This document shows, piece after piece, positions 1-11,508 of a stretch of 64,000 nt of DNA. The stretch lies in the NCBI RefSeq assembly GCF_036323735.1, contig NC_086026.1, forward strand, positions 88,805,359-88,869,358, in the 5' to 3' direction. Source of the stretch: Rattus norvegicus (lineage: Eukaryota; Chordata; Mammalia; Rodentia; Muridae). The notes beneath the pieces were generated by a model. That model saw nothing but the letters and a program-made list of their open reading frames with translations. It searched no databases and was not told the origin of the DNA. The stretch's first letter is position 1. Each line of letters begins with the position of its first letter. Made by a program: the position numbers and the translations under genes.

Positions 1-199
1 GGGCTCCAATTAGAGCTTTGTTCACCATGGGGGTCAGTGCTCATTCCAAGGAATTGACACTCAGATGGTGCGAGGGGGAGCTAGGTTGATTTTTGGTGTT
101 GTTGTTTGGGATTACATGTTACATACTTAGAGTATTTTGTCACTACTCAGAGCAGGGGAAGAGAAAGTTACACATAATAAAATTCTCACTTACACTCTT

Positions 200-443
200 A
201 TTCAAGTTATGTCAAAAGAGTGGATCTTACTAGGGCATATTCATGCATATGAGCCATCGCTCTGTTATATTTTGTTGTTATTTCTCCCTCTCATCTACTG
301 CCTCCTGTCTGTTCATTCGGGTTGGTTTTCTTCTTACCCCAAATAGTCTGCTCTTCTGTTTCATGTTATATTTATTCTATTATGCTTTCTTTTCTTCCCC
401 AATGGACTCCCTTTAGACTCCTCTTCCTCCCCTTTCTGTCTTC

Positions 444-499
<56 letters not shown>

Positions 500-701
500 G
501 AACTCTCAATTCCTCATATAAGTGCAAATGTAGAATTTTTTATTGAGTTTGACCCATTTTATGTAAAATAATGATCTCAAGTTCTGTCCATTTTCCTATA
601 GATACCATAATTTCATTTTCATTTTTATGCCTAAAAATTCTATTTTGTTTATGTAACATGTTTTCTTCTTTCTGCTACATACATAAAATTCTAGACAAAC
701 T
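200..701 (-). mobile_element. Old L1 remnant, 3'UTR to ORF2 3' end
   Basis: Weak similarity, read on the minus strand, to the junction of rodent L1 3'UTR and the end of ORF2. The stretch near 560-690 follows the ORF2-end pattern seen in the intact copy near 19,900-19,990. A CA microsatellite sits inside it. It is heavily decayed and has no coding capacity. It may be the same element as the one at 2,046-2,900, split by the Lx insertion. Confidence 0.45.
445..496. repeat. (AC)n microsatellite
   Basis: About 26 uninterrupted AC dinucleotides inside an old L1 remnant. Confidence 0.97.
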
Positions 702-2045
702 TGTTTTTTGTTTTTTATTGATTATTTTATTTATTTATATTTCAAATGTTGTCCCCCTTCCTGGTATCCCTTCCACAAACCTCCCTCCCATCTTCCCTAT
801 GCCTCTAAGAGGGTGCTCCCCACCCACCCACCCATCCCCACCTTATCACTTTTGCGTCCCCCTATGCTGGGGCAATAAGTCTCTACAGGACCAAGTGCCT
901 CCCCTCCCCATGATGCCAGATAAGGCAATCCTCTGCTACATATATAGTAGGAGCCACAAAAGTACCCATGTATACTTTTTGGATGGTGGTTTAGTCCCTG
1001 GGAGCTCTGAGGGGTCCGGTTGGTTGATATTGTTGTTCTTTCTATGGGGTTGCAATCCCCTTCAGCTCCTTTAGTCCTTCCCTATCCCTTACATTGAGGT
1101 CCCTAGGCTCAGTTTAATGGTTTACTGTAAGTGTCTGCATCTGTCTAAGTCAGGTGCTAGCAGAGCCTCTCAGAGTACAGCCCTAGTGGGCTCCTGTCTG
1201 CAAGCAGTTCTTGGCATTAGCAATAGTGTCAGAGTTTGGTGTCTGCTGATGGGATGGATCCCAAGGTGGGGCAGTCTCTGGATGGCCTTTACTTCAGTCT
1301 CTCCTCCGTTTTTTGTCCCTGTGTTTCCATGTATGTCTTTTGGGTCTAGGTTACTTCATTCAAGATGATATTTTCTAGTTCTGTCCATTTGCTTGCAAAA
1401 TTTGTGAAGTCATTGTTTTTCCTAGTTGTAGTATTCTATTATGTAAATATATCACATTTTCTGTATCCATTCTTCTGGGTTGTTTCCAGCTTTTGGCTAT
1501 TAGAAATAAGTTGCTATGAGCATGGTGGAGCACATGTCCTTGTTATCTGTTGGAGCTTCTTTTGGGTATATACCCAGTAGGCTGGTTCTTCAGGTAGAAC
1601 TATTTCCAATTTTCTGAGGGACCACAAGTTGTTTTCAGAGTGGTTGTACCAGCTTGCAATCCCACCAGCAATGGAGGAGTGTTCCTCTTTCTCTACATCC
1701 TCTCCAGCATCTACTGCTCTCTGAGTTTTTTTTTATCTTAGCCATTCTTGTTGGTATAAAGTAGAATCTTAGGATTGCTTTGATTTGCATTTCCCTCATG
1801 ACTAAGGATGATGATCATTCTTTAGGTGTTTCTCTGCAATTTGAGATTCCTCAGTTGAGAATTCTCTGTTTAGCTCTGCACTCCATTTTTAATTGGGTTG
1901 TTTGGTTTTAGGAGGTTAACTTCTTGAGCTCTTTATATATTTTGGATAATAGCCCTCTATCAGATGTGGGGTTGGTGAAGATTTTTTTTCCAATCTGCAG
2001 TTTGCTAATTTGTCTTATTGCCTTTTGCCTTCTATTTTATGAATG
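702..2045 (-). mobile_element. Lx-type L1, 5'-truncated, 3'UTR plus ORF2 C-terminal part
   Basis: A T-rich tail at 702-735 (the A-tail on the other strand) is followed by an L1 3'UTR with its pyrimidine-rich tract (about 750-850). ORF2 C-terminal sequence then runs from about 1,340 and can be matched segment by segment to the intact copy at 19,860-20,600. Many stops and indels break ORF2, so the frames here are only fragments. Divergence is clearly greater than that of the young L1s in this window. No TSD could be recognised. Confidence 0.8.
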
Positions 2046-2900
2046 GAGACACATTGGCATTAGCCTTTCTTTAAAGGTTTGGCAGGTTTCCACAGTAAAT
2101 CTTTCCATTCATGGGCTACTTTTTTTGGATGGGAGAATTTTTATTACTGCTTCAGCATCAAAGTTTATTATGGGACTTATTTAAATTATTTGCAACTTTG
2201 TTTAATTCTGGTAGGTTATCTGTGTCTGGGAATGTATCCATTTCTTTTAGATTTTTTCCAGCATTATGCAATATAATTTCTCAAATTATTTCCTACTGAT
2301 CTAGATTTATTTCATTTGAATCTCTTGTAATAGTCCTCTTTCATGTCTAATTTTTATAATTTGCATATTTTCCTCTTCCTTTTGGTTTATTTGCATAGGA
2401 GTTTGGCAATCCAGCTATATCTTCATAAAGAACAAAATTCATGTTAGATTGATTCAATATATTATTCTCTTAAGTTCCATTTCAGTAATTTCTGCTCAGA
2501 TCTCCCTTGTATTTTGTCACTGCATAGCTTTTCAGTGTGGTTTGTCTTTGTTTACCCTATAACTTGAGGTGCATTACATTATGCAATGAGGTTCCATAAG
2601 TTATTTGAGATTTTTCTGAATTTTACAAGTAAACACTCATAGCAAGAAACTGTTTTAGCAATAGCCCGAAGGTTCTTTTATTTTCATATGATTCTATCTA
2701 TGACTATTCAATCTCTTTCCTGATTTTTTTTGGCCTTCCTGCTATCCAAGAGAATATTTTGTGTAATTTTTTCAGTTTCTCATTCTACCAATTCCCAATT
2801 TATTTCACTATCATCTTATAAGGTGTTCTAGATTATTTTGTTTCCTTTTATATCTTAAAACTTGTTTTGCAGTTTAGAATGTGGTCCCTTTTAGATAAAA
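2046..2900 (-). mobile_element. Old L1 ORF2 fragment (RT back toward endonuclease region)
   Basis: Read on the minus strand, 2,060-2,260 follows the conserved L1 ORF2 segment just upstream of the RT core, and 2,450-2,900 the segment upstream of that. Stops are frequent and no frame survives. It has the same orientation and order as the remnant at 200-701, so both could be one ancient element interrupted by the Lx copy, with about 1.5 kb of ORF2 missing between them. Confidence 0.5.
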
Positions 2901-2904
2901 GCTA

Positions 2905-3350
2905 TACCAATTCCAAGTGTATACACAGATGACTCAGTAACCATAAATAGAGATACACGTATGCCCACAGTGCTCATGACATTATCCACAAATGCAACTA
3001 CATGTCTGTCAGATGAGCTGATGAAGACAACGTGGAGTGCGTACTTAGCCAAAATAGAAGAATAAAATTACATTATTTGCAGGAAATTAATTGGAACTAC
3101 AGGTCATTATTTTAAGTGAAATAAACAAAGATCATGTCTTCTCTTTTGTATGGCTCTTAGAAAACAAAGGGAAAGATGGCCTGAAAATCGAAGGGGCTCC
3201 AGGGAGAGAAGGGAGGCTGGACAACTGTGAGGAGAAAACGAGGACGTAAGATCGTGTAGAGACATAAGTTGTTTATGAGCATGGATGAGAACACCATAAT
3301 CCCCACCATGTGGGACAATTAATAAGTATTAATACAAATAGAAAAAATTG
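2905..3350 (+). mobile_element. Ancient L1 3' end (ORF2 end plus 3'UTR)
   Basis: From about 3,000 the sequence follows the end of mammalian L1 ORF2 on the plus strand (target-like words near 3,010-3,100), then the start of an L1M-type 3'UTR. It is strongly decayed. Confidence 0.45.
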
Positions 3351-3892
3351 TTTGAGTTTGTTCTGAATTGTGATGACAGTTTGATTGTTGCAAGCAACAG
3401 AGAAATTAAACAAAATTTACTCATCTCAGATATAAAAGATGAAACTACCTCCAGGCTTAGACTATTTTTATTAGGTTTTAAACATTTGGCATTTGTGTGG
3501 CAAAATCATACATAAAGTTGCCTGCATTCTCATTACAAATTAAGAGTTGGTTTACATTAATTTTGCTAAGAGACTCATTCTCCGACAGAAGGAAGCAATA
3601 CAAGGTGGGAAGCAGACAGTCCCGTTTCTGACAGCTCTGAGATGGTCCTGATGCTGACAGCTCTGAGTTTCCACATCCTTCAGGCTCCTCAGTAAAGTTT
3701 TAGAGTATGATTTACTGTCTGAGAGTCATGCTGAGCAACACAGAGCTTACACTGTTTCTTTCCAATCTGACTGAGATCTTACAACAAAGTAGGTAGTATT
3801 AGTACTCAAGTCCAAGTTTACATTATTGCTAGATTCACCCCCAAAATGTTTACTTACAAGGTATCAGAATTTGTAAATATACTAATTATGTT
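3351..3892. other. Unique sequence, nothing recognised
   Basis: AT-rich, with no long open frame, SINE promoter boxes or simple repeat. Confidence 0.5.
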
Positions 3893-4207
3893 AGTTTTCT
3901 AGAGATAGTATAACAACATAGTAGAGACCATATAACTTAAGTAATAGAATTTTTGTTTGTGTGGGGTGGTTTTGGAAGTTTAAAAGTCTGGGATCAAATT
4001 TCAGTGGGATTGGTGTCCTCTAAGGCTACTTTTCCCCAAGTGCCTGTCTGTATTCTCCCTTCTTCTTAAAAGGTCACAGCCATACTGTAAGACAGCCCAT
4101 CCCAGTGGCTTGACTTTCAATTCATTACCTTCCAACTCCAAGTTTATTCACATTTTGATGGCCAGCAACACACACACTTTAGAGTCTAGATAATTCAACC
4201 CATAATA
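3893..4207 (+). mobile_element. Ancient MaLR-like LTR fragment
   Basis: It begins with the pattern gttagttttctagagatag and ends with ttcaacccataata. Both resemble the ends of an old mammalian interspersed LTR-type repeat, and the interior order (gggatcaaatttcag, then a gtcc-rich middle) agrees. The subfamily (MLT1/MST type) is uncertain and the copy is old. Confidence 0.45.
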
Positions 4208-4319
4208 GATGTTACTGACCTAAGACTGAGCAAATATCAGATACTGTTCACGTTTCAATGGGATTTAGAATCTAGTTGGGGAAGTAGCATTAGGCAAAGG
4301 CTCACATAAATTATACATT

Positions 4320-4480
4320 TTGCAATTACAGTGGATGCTTCAAGAGAAAGTTTAATGATGTTAAAGACTAACAGACCAGGAAGCTTGATTAGATCAGTGG
4401 GAACAGGGCAAGAACAGCTTCCTGAAGAAGCAATGACTGGCTTGAATCTGATAGTGTTAGGAGCATGGGAGGGACGGTCG
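4320..4480. repeat. Possible ancient L2 fragment
   Basis: The segment around 4,400-4,470 (agcttcctgaagaagcaatg) resembles a conserved block of mammalian L2. Similarity is weak and no protein can be read. Confidence 0.3.
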
Positions 4481-5261
4481 TACAGATGCATCAGCCCAAG
4501 AGCAGAAGAGTTGGGGGTGGCAGCTATGATTTGAGGAGAGAGGTGCCCCACTGATTTTTGGTCTTTGGGTGAGGGTTTTGGTCTTTATTCAGGAGTCATC
4601 AGAAGCAATATAAAGTTTCAAGGTTGACCTGTGTTTCATCAACAGTCTGCTTGTAAAACGTTCATCCAACTGATGTCATTTTCCATTCACTTCTAACAGG
4701 TGGACCTCCTATCATGCACACACAGAAAAAACTGAAGACGTCAGTTGTTTTGGACTTTTAATAGCTACAATTCTCTAGCTCTAATTTTGTGAGACCTAAA
4801 CATTCTATAAGAATCTCACTTAGGCTTTGAAAGGGAGACTCCACAATTCGGACCTGAGGAAGGCGACCGAGGTCTAATATCGATGTGACTTGAGGTCTTC
4901 CAGTTAAGCTTTGTCATTTCCCGTCTGCCTCCAGGAGGCTGTCAGACATTTGGATCTAATCTTCCAGCAGGGAACATTGCTGACTTCCGGGAGGAAGCCT
5001 GGAGGAATTCTGTGGCTGCCCCAAAGAGGGGGAAAAATGTCTGAGAATCTAACAACAAAAGTGCTGAAGTCTGTATGGGTGAATGGTTAAAATATTAAAT
5101 GCTTGAAAATATTAAGTGTCTCCAAATAGGACAGACACTTGAGTTTCTAGGTATGAGGTGAATATAGACGACTGTTTTGAACAGAGTATGAAGCAAGTTC
5201 TATTCATATATAAAAGAAGAGTGAAAAATTTGAACCATCAATGCCTTCTTTTTCAAAACTT
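4481..5261. other. Unique sequence, nothing recognised
   Basis: No gene, SINE or microsatellite seen. It supplies the left copy of the TSD of the next L1. Confidence 0.5.
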
Positions 5262-6933
5262 AAAAATGATGACTGGAAATAGAAGAAAAACTAGGGAAGC
5301 ATCTGGAACACATGGGCACTGGAAAAAATTTCCTGAACAAAACACCAATGGCTTATGCTCTAAGATCAAGAATCGACAAATGGGATCTCATAAAACTGCA
5401 AAGCTTCTGTAAGGCAAAGGACACGGTGGTTAGGACAAAACGGCAACCAACAGATTGGGAAAAGATCTTTACCAATCCTACAACAGATAGAGGCCTTATA
5501 TCCAAAATATACAAAGAACTCAAGAAGTTAGACCGCAGGGAAACAAATAACCCTATTAAAAAATGGGGTTCAGAGCTAAACAAAGAATTCACAGCTGAGG
5601 AATGCCGAATGGCTGAGAAACACCTAAAGAAATGTTCCACATCTTTAGTCATAAGGGAAATGCAAATCAAAACAACCCTGAGATTTCACCTCACACCAGT
5701 GAGAATGGCTAAGATCAAAAACTCAGGTGACAGCAGATGCTGGCGAGGATGTGGAGAAAGAGGAACACTCCTCCATTGTTGGTGGGATTGCAGACTGGTA
5801 AAACCATTCTGGAAATCAGTCTGGAGGTTCCTCAGAAAATTGGACATTGAACTGCCTGAGGATCCAGCTATACCTCTCTTGGGCATATACCCAAAAGATG
5901 CCTCAACATATAAAAGAGACACGTGCTCCACTATGTTCATCGCAGCCTTATTTATAATAGCCAGAAGCTGGAAAGAACCCAGATGCTCTTCAACAGAGGA
6001 ATGGATACAGAAAATGTGGTACATCTACACAATGGAATATTACTCAGCTATCAAAAACAACGAGTCTATGAAATTTGTAGGCAAATGGTTGGAACTGGAA
6101 AATATCATCCTGAGTGAGCTAACCCAATCACAGAAAGACATACATGGTATGCACTCATTGATAAGTGGCTATTAGCCCAAATGCTTGAATTACCCTAGAT
6201 CCCTAGAACAAACGAAACTCAAGACGGATGATCAAAATGTGAATGCTTCACTCCTTCTTTAAATGAGGAAAAAGAATACCCGTGGCTGGGAAGGGAGAGG
6301 CAAAGATTAAAACAGAGACTGAAGGAACACCCATTCAGAGCCTGCCCCACAGGTGGCCCATACATATACAGCCACCCAATTGGACAAGATGGATGAAGCA
6401 AAGAAGTGCAGACCGACAGGAGCCGGATGTAGATCGCTCCTGAGAGACACAGCCAGAATACAGCAAATACAGAGGCGAATGCCAGCAGCAAACCACTGAA
6501 CTGAGAATAGGTCCCCCGTTGAAGGAATCAGAGAAAGAACTGGAAGAGCTTGAAGGGGCTCGAGACCCCAAAAGTACAACAATGTCAAGCAACCAGAGCT
6601 TCCAGGGACTAAGCCACTACCTAAAGACTATATATGGACTGACCCTGGACTCTGACCCCATAGGTAGCAATGAATATCCTAGTAAGAGCACCAGTGGAAG
6701 GGGAAGCCCTGGGTCCTGCTAAGACTGAACCCCCAGTGAACTAGACTATGGGGGGAGGGCGGCAATGGGGGGAGGGTTGGGAGGGGAACACCCATAAGGA
6801 AGGGGAGGGGGGAGGGGGATTTTGCCCGGAAACCGGGAAAGGGAATAACACTTGAAATGTATATAAGAAATACTCAAGTTAATAAAAAAAAAAAAAAAAC
6901 AAAAAAAAAAAACAAAAAAAAATGATGACTGGA
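5262..6933 (+). mobile_element. Young 5'-truncated L1 with 16-bp TSD
   Basis: The L1 body is 5,278-6,917. It begins inside ORF2 at the position matching about 20,695 of the intact copy, runs through the ORF2 stop and 3'UTR (G-rich purine tract at 6,749-6,827), and ends in an A-rich tail. TSD aaaaatgatgactgga is present at 5,262-5,277 and 6,918-6,933. The ORF2 C-terminal part is still open and differs from the intact copy at only a few residues, so the insertion is recent. It lacks a promoter, endonuclease and RT, so it cannot move by itself. Confidence 0.95.
5312..6175 (+). pseudogene. L1 ORF2 C-terminal remnant, 287 codons open
   Basis: Equivalent to residues 989-1275 of the intact ORF2 in this window. 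It has the cysteine motif CWRGC...H...C near residues 143-160 of the remnant and the normal ORF2 C-terminus LISGY. It lacks endonuclease and reverse transcriptase, so it is a dead fragment despite the open frame. The internal ATG at 5,312 is only the first methionine in frame, not a known start. Confidence 0.9.
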
Positions 6934-8511
6934 TATGTGCTCTTGTCCTTACTACTACTGAACACGTTTTTCAGATAAAATTTCTCCCCACCTTCAAAAA
7001 AAAAAACCTCCTGTTTAAAGGAAATGATGTAGAAACCAGCCAACTGAAAGTTCAAATAGAGACCAACATATTAATTTTCGAACAAGCAGGGGTGAAGTTA
7101 CAGCTATCCAAACGTCCACCCCAAATGTGTGAATGAAGCTTACAAGTATCAGTCCTAGTGAGTTCTTGAATTCTATTTTCTGTATAAGCTGCTGATTAAA
7201 TTTCCCCTGATTTATGATACCAAGAAGAAATACATCAGGGTATGGTATGAGAAGAACATTTACTGTGTGGAGACTGTTACAATGTGTGTTTTGTAGAAGC
7301 TTCATGAGGAGAGCAGCCTGATTTAAGGCAGACAAGTGAGCATTTGGGGAAATAGTCACACTTTGAATAAAACTTTTGCAATGTTTTCTTAACAGCAGGT
7401 TATTTACTGTTAAAATATGAAAAAATAATAAAAAACGATTTTTCCGGAGGCTGGTCAAGTGACCAGAAGTGAGAAAGTACCCGAGTCTGCCTCAAATTAA
7501 GTCTGTCTCCAGATGCAGTATAAAAAGCTGTTTCCTTTATTGCTCAAGGCAGATTTTAAAGCTTTTTATGGAAGAAGCGATTTCCATTATTAAAATATCT
7601 GCTATGCTTTTTTATAAAGACAAAAATAATCCACTGACCCTTTGACTCAGAAATTAAAATATTAAATCCATGCCTTTACTCAACATACATTTGAAGACAG
7701 GGTTTATTAAAAAAAAAAGCAAGAAATGTGCACTCTTCAGTTGATAGCCTGAGAAAACGTTCAAAGACTTAAATTCATGTGTTTCATTAGTATTTTTATT
7801 TGACATTTAGAAACAACAATTCTGCCACTTGAACACGTTTCACCTCTAAAACAAATATCTTTAAGAATTTAAAAATATTTGTGCTCAGGACTATAGAAAT
7901 ATTAGTCCTGGGAAGGAGCCCTTCATTTACAAAAATGACGTTACTAATGTCAGACAAGGCAATTGTGTAACTGGGAACCAAGGGACTTTGTTATTCGAGC
8001 CTGAACTCCAGCTCATAAGTTGTGGCTGCCTTACCCAAAGCTTTCACCAACTGTTATCAATTTCCACCTCTCCTTCATTCCCAGGCGGTCTTGCAAAAAC
8101 AAGTGGAGGAAGGAACAATAATGCAACGATTAAACGCCTCTCCACAAATTCACACCCCCGAATTAAACATCGTTTTGGCTTCCTCAGTACCCATCACCCC
8201 CTCCCCCCAACACACATTGCCAGAACATTCTTACATAAAAGCATCATTGTTACACGTGAAAACAGGGACCTAATTTCTTACACCTTTTCTGGAACATGCT
8301 TACTGTTTTAGAGTTGAAGCTAAGTAGAGCTGTCACAGCAGCCTGTCTCTTCGGTAGCATCGTCTGGTCTTCACATTGGTAGCAAAGGATTGGCAAGTGT
8401 GTTAATGTGTGTGGGACTCTCCCATCCCCGCTGGAATGCCCCAGAACGTCTCTGCTTTCCTTGGCAGATATGAGCACTCTTATATTCTTCTGTCATTTTT
8501 CTCTGTAACAG
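6934..8511. other. Unique sequence
   Basis: A minus-strand open frame at 7,015-7,458 has AT-driven, membrane-like composition and resembles nothing I know. From about 8,000 the base composition is less AT-rich, with scattered CpGs and several short overlapping frames. No gene can be named. Confidence 0.45.
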
Positions 8512-8585
8512 AAACAGCCCAACAGGAGCGATTCTACGGCGGGAGCCTTCACACTGTACGTGGCCCCGCGAGCACTAAAGCATTG
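8512..8585 (+). other. Candidate 74-nt internal exon (unproven)
   Basis: A pyrimidine-rich acceptor (tttttctctgtaacag) ends at 8,511, and a good donor (gtaagg) starts at 8,586. The 74 nt between are CpG-containing, unlike the neighbouring AT-rich DNA, and stop-free in two frames. I do not recognise either peptide, and 74 nt is not a multiple of three. Splice-like pairs of this strength also occur by chance, so this is only a candidate. Confidence 0.2.
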
Positions 8586-9142
8586 GTAAGGAAACGTCCT
8601 TGTTGAAAGAAGCCATTTGAGAGAGTGAAATCTTAATCGTTACTTTTTTCCCCTGTTAATCATTTGTTTACTATTGCCAAAACATGAATTGTACAATTTC
8701 ACCAAGGTCCAAGCACTATCCTAGAGACCTGTAGGAAGGAAATGGAGGAGCTGAATGAAACCAGAAGAACAAGCCACCGGCTGTACACAGTTTTATTTGT
8801 CCAGCATAATTTGCTCTGTGTTAATCGACTTAAGAAAAACACAAGGAGACTCTAAATACATTCTAGTCTTTCAAAGAGGGACTAGAGTATTTCTTTTGGG
8901 GTTCCTGCTTTTATCTATTTAGACAGTGATCTGTATTTTTAATTTCTCAGCTTTGCTAGTAACGTGCTCAATAGCTAAAGTGAGAAGGGTAAGACTGTAA
9001 ATTATTTAAGTAATAAAATGAAACTTTAATGTGTATACTGTAGCAAAATTAGTTAAAGTCTCCATAGTGGGAGCGATTTTAAATAAGTAAAATGACTGTG
9101 TTTTAGTAAAAAGACACCGACCTCTTCAGACTTTCCCCAGCA
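8586..9142. other. Unique AT-rich sequence
   Basis: Nothing recognised, apart from a faint L2-like block near 8,690-8,750 that is too weak to call. Confidence 0.45.
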
Positions 9143-9249
9143 GTACTTCTTCTTCTAGTTCTTCTTCTAGTTCTTCTTCTTCTTTCTTCTTCTCCTCCTC
9201 CTCCTCCTCCTCCTCCTCCTCCTTCTTCTTCTTCTTCTTTCTTTTTTTA
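9143..9249. repeat. (CTT)n/(CTC)n compound microsatellite
   Basis: A pyrimidine-only triplet tract: CTT runs with a repeated ctagtt interruption, then about ten TCC units, then TTC again. Confidence 0.95.
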
Positions 9250-9394
9250 AGAAAAAACTTCTCATTAAGAATTCACAAAAGAAAAAATAAGTAAGTTCTC
9301 AGAATTCATTTTTTTATAAACCTAATTTTTGGTTCCTAAATGAAGAGTCATAGTTGGGATCCTGATATGTTATCTTATATGTTTGGTAATTATT

Positions 9395-9660
9395 TAAACA
9401 TGAAAACCCTATATTTTTCTTTTTACCTTCCATGTTTTTTTTTAGTTGAAAATAGATTCTTCTCTCATACAATACATCCTGATCACAGTTTCTCCTCCCT
9501 CCCTTCCTCCCAGATTCTTCCCACCTTCCCTCTCGCCCAGATTCACTCTCGCTTCTTTTCCCTTCATTTAAAAAAAAAAAAGCCTCCGAGAGACAACAAC
9601 CAAACATGAAAAAATCAAACCAAAAATAAACAAGATACAATGAGACAAGACAACACTGAA
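9395..9660 (-). mobile_element. Old Lx-type L1 3'UTR fragment
   Basis: The pattern gaaaatagattcttctctca, followed by CCCTCC-rich sequence and then caaacatg/acaagatacaatgag blocks, is characteristic of an older rodent L1 3'UTR read on the minus strand. There is no coding part. Confidence 0.6.
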
Positions 9661-9872
9661 CAATTATTCTGCTATAATCATAATCAGTACAAGGTACATT
9701 GATCATCTCTGGGATTGTCAGATAGTGGCTGTTGGCATCGGGTGTTTTAACATCAATTTGTAATATAATTGATCATGCTTACAGCTTGCAAAGAAAATGA
9801 TAGCTAATTCCTGGTATTCAGATACATTCGGTGGGAAAATATTCTTATTTAGAATTAACATAATATACTAAT

Positions 9873-10118
9873 CTTATTTACTAATTCTTTTTTTAATAAA
9901 TTTTTTTTTGTTTTTTGTTTTGTAGACTTATTTATTTATTTTATGTACGCGAGTACACTGCAGCTGTCTTCAGACACACCAGAAGAGGGCATCAGATCCC
10001 ATTACAGATGGTTATGAGCCACCATGTGGTTGCTGGGATTTGAACTCAGGACCTCTGGAAGAGCAGTCAGTGCTCTTAACCACTGAGCCATCTCTCCAGC
10101 CCTTATTTACTAATTCTT
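9873..10118 (-). mobile_element. B2 SINE with 17-bp TSD
   Basis: The body is 9,890-10,101. On the minus strand it starts with the tRNA-derived part (gctggagagatggctcagt, Pol III A box), then the B box around ggtcctgagttcaaatccc, the B2-specific 3' half and an A-rich tail (9,890-9,930 as T/A-rich). TSD cttatttactaattctt is at 9,873-9,889 and 10,102-10,118. It contains the ccagaagagggc word (9,979-9,990) that B2 elements are known to contribute as a CTCF-like site. Confidence 0.95.
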
Positions 10119-11004
10119 AAGTAAGAATTTTTAGTCTCCTTGGGCTCCAAATTTCCCACACCTGAAATAGCAATATTGTGAGAAAGAACATAAAATTTTT
10201 GTTAAATTTGTAATAGATTTGCTAAGTATGCTGGTGGTTTGATTTATTATTGTGATTCTGATTTTTACTTTTCTAAAGTATAGATACATTTCATTCTGCT
10301 GTGAATGAAGGTAATAGCATATAGGAAAAGAAACTTCCTGTTATGCATGTAGTTTAAATTTAGAATCGTACTGAAATACATGAAGTTGAGAGGCACATGA
10401 CTCTTCATAATAGACATTATGATTAGAAGAGAAATAAAATCATGACTTCTATACTGGAAAAGAAATAGACGTGAGAAGACTGAGTCTGGACAGCATCCCT
10501 GGAATTCTAGAGTTCTTAGAGCTAGGGGGACAAGTATGGTTAGCTGCAAGGGTCAGATGTGGGAGATAGTTTGAAAAGGGCACCTCTAGTTTTTGTTTTA
10601 GGTAAAACCCATTAATGCAGTCTCTAGGAGAGTTGATTTACTCTGGGCTAAAGCAGAATTCGAGTCCCTAATGTGGCCTGGAATCTACAAAGTACAGGAG
10701 GATGGTCCAAAAGGATCAGCATAAATTCACCACTCCTGCTAGACAGACAGACAGCCCCGTGGTCAGACAGCCCCGCGGTCGGTCCAGGCACAGCTGTGCA
10801 TCAGTGTGAAATCCACGGAAACTAGGAGGGAAAAACAATACCATTATTTCTGTCCTGTTTTGCTCTAAATGAGCAGGAAAGAATATAAAAAATAGGAAAT
10901 TGGTATCATGGGAGGTTTTAATTATTATTTTCTTTAGAGAGTAGAAAAATGCATGACTAAAAAGAAAACTCATAAAGTCAGATTTCAAAATATTTTCAGA
11001 TATT
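10119..11004. other. Unique sequence
   Basis: A small imperfect duplication of cagacagccccg lies at about 10,747-10,780. No gene or known repeat seen. Confidence 0.45.
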
Positions 11005-11022
11005 TTCCTTTGAATTTTTTTT

Positions 11023-11120
11023 AAACAATTGTGTGCACCAATGTGCCCTGCTTTTTATTGAACTCGGGTCCTAGTATTTGAAAAGCAAGCACTTTACTGA
11101 GTCATCCATACAAATCCCTC
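11023..11120 (-). mobile_element. ID/B1-type (B4-like) SINE fragment
   Basis: On the minus strand: gatgactcagtaaagtgctt, then acccgagttc, then a B1-like gcagggcacattggtgcac. This is the ID-B1 fusion layout of rodent B4 SINEs. It is cut at both ends and sits inside the direct repeats that bracket the next L1. Confidence 0.6.
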
Positions 11121-11508
11121 GATTTTCTTCTTTTTTCCCCCATCTTTATTAAATTGGGTATTTCTTATTTACATTTCAAATGTTATTCCCTTTCCTGGTT
11201 TCCAGGCAAACATCCCCCTAACCCCTTCCCCTCCCCTTCTATATGGGTGTTCCTCTCCCCATTACCGCCCTCCCCCAAAGAATCCCATTCACTGGAGGTC
11301 CAGCCTTGGCAGGACCAAAGGCTTCCCCTTCCACTGGTGCTCTTACTAGGCTATTCATTGCTACCTATGAGGTTGGAGCCCAGGGTCAGTCCATGCATAG
11401 TCTTTGGGTAGTGGCTCAGTCCCTGGAAGATCTGTTTGGTTAGCATTGTTGTTCATATGGGGTCTCAAGCCCCTTCAGCTCTTTCAGTTCTTTCTCTGAT
11501 TCCTTTGA
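11121..11508 (-). mobile_element. L1 3'UTR, strongly 5'-truncated
   Basis: It matches the young L1 3'UTR (compare 19,107-19,480) on the minus strand but stops inside the 3'UTR, with no ORF2. Direct repeat cctttgaatttt at 11,007-11,018 and 11,502-11,513 brackets both this L1 and the adjoining SINE fragment. Confidence 0.85.

Noticed and set aside
571..1368. Plus-strand frames of 83 and 167 codons
   Set aside because: They run antisense through an Lx 3'UTR.
7015..7458. 147-codon minus-strand frame
   Set aside because: AT-driven composition, no domain, no splice or promoter context, no recognised relative.
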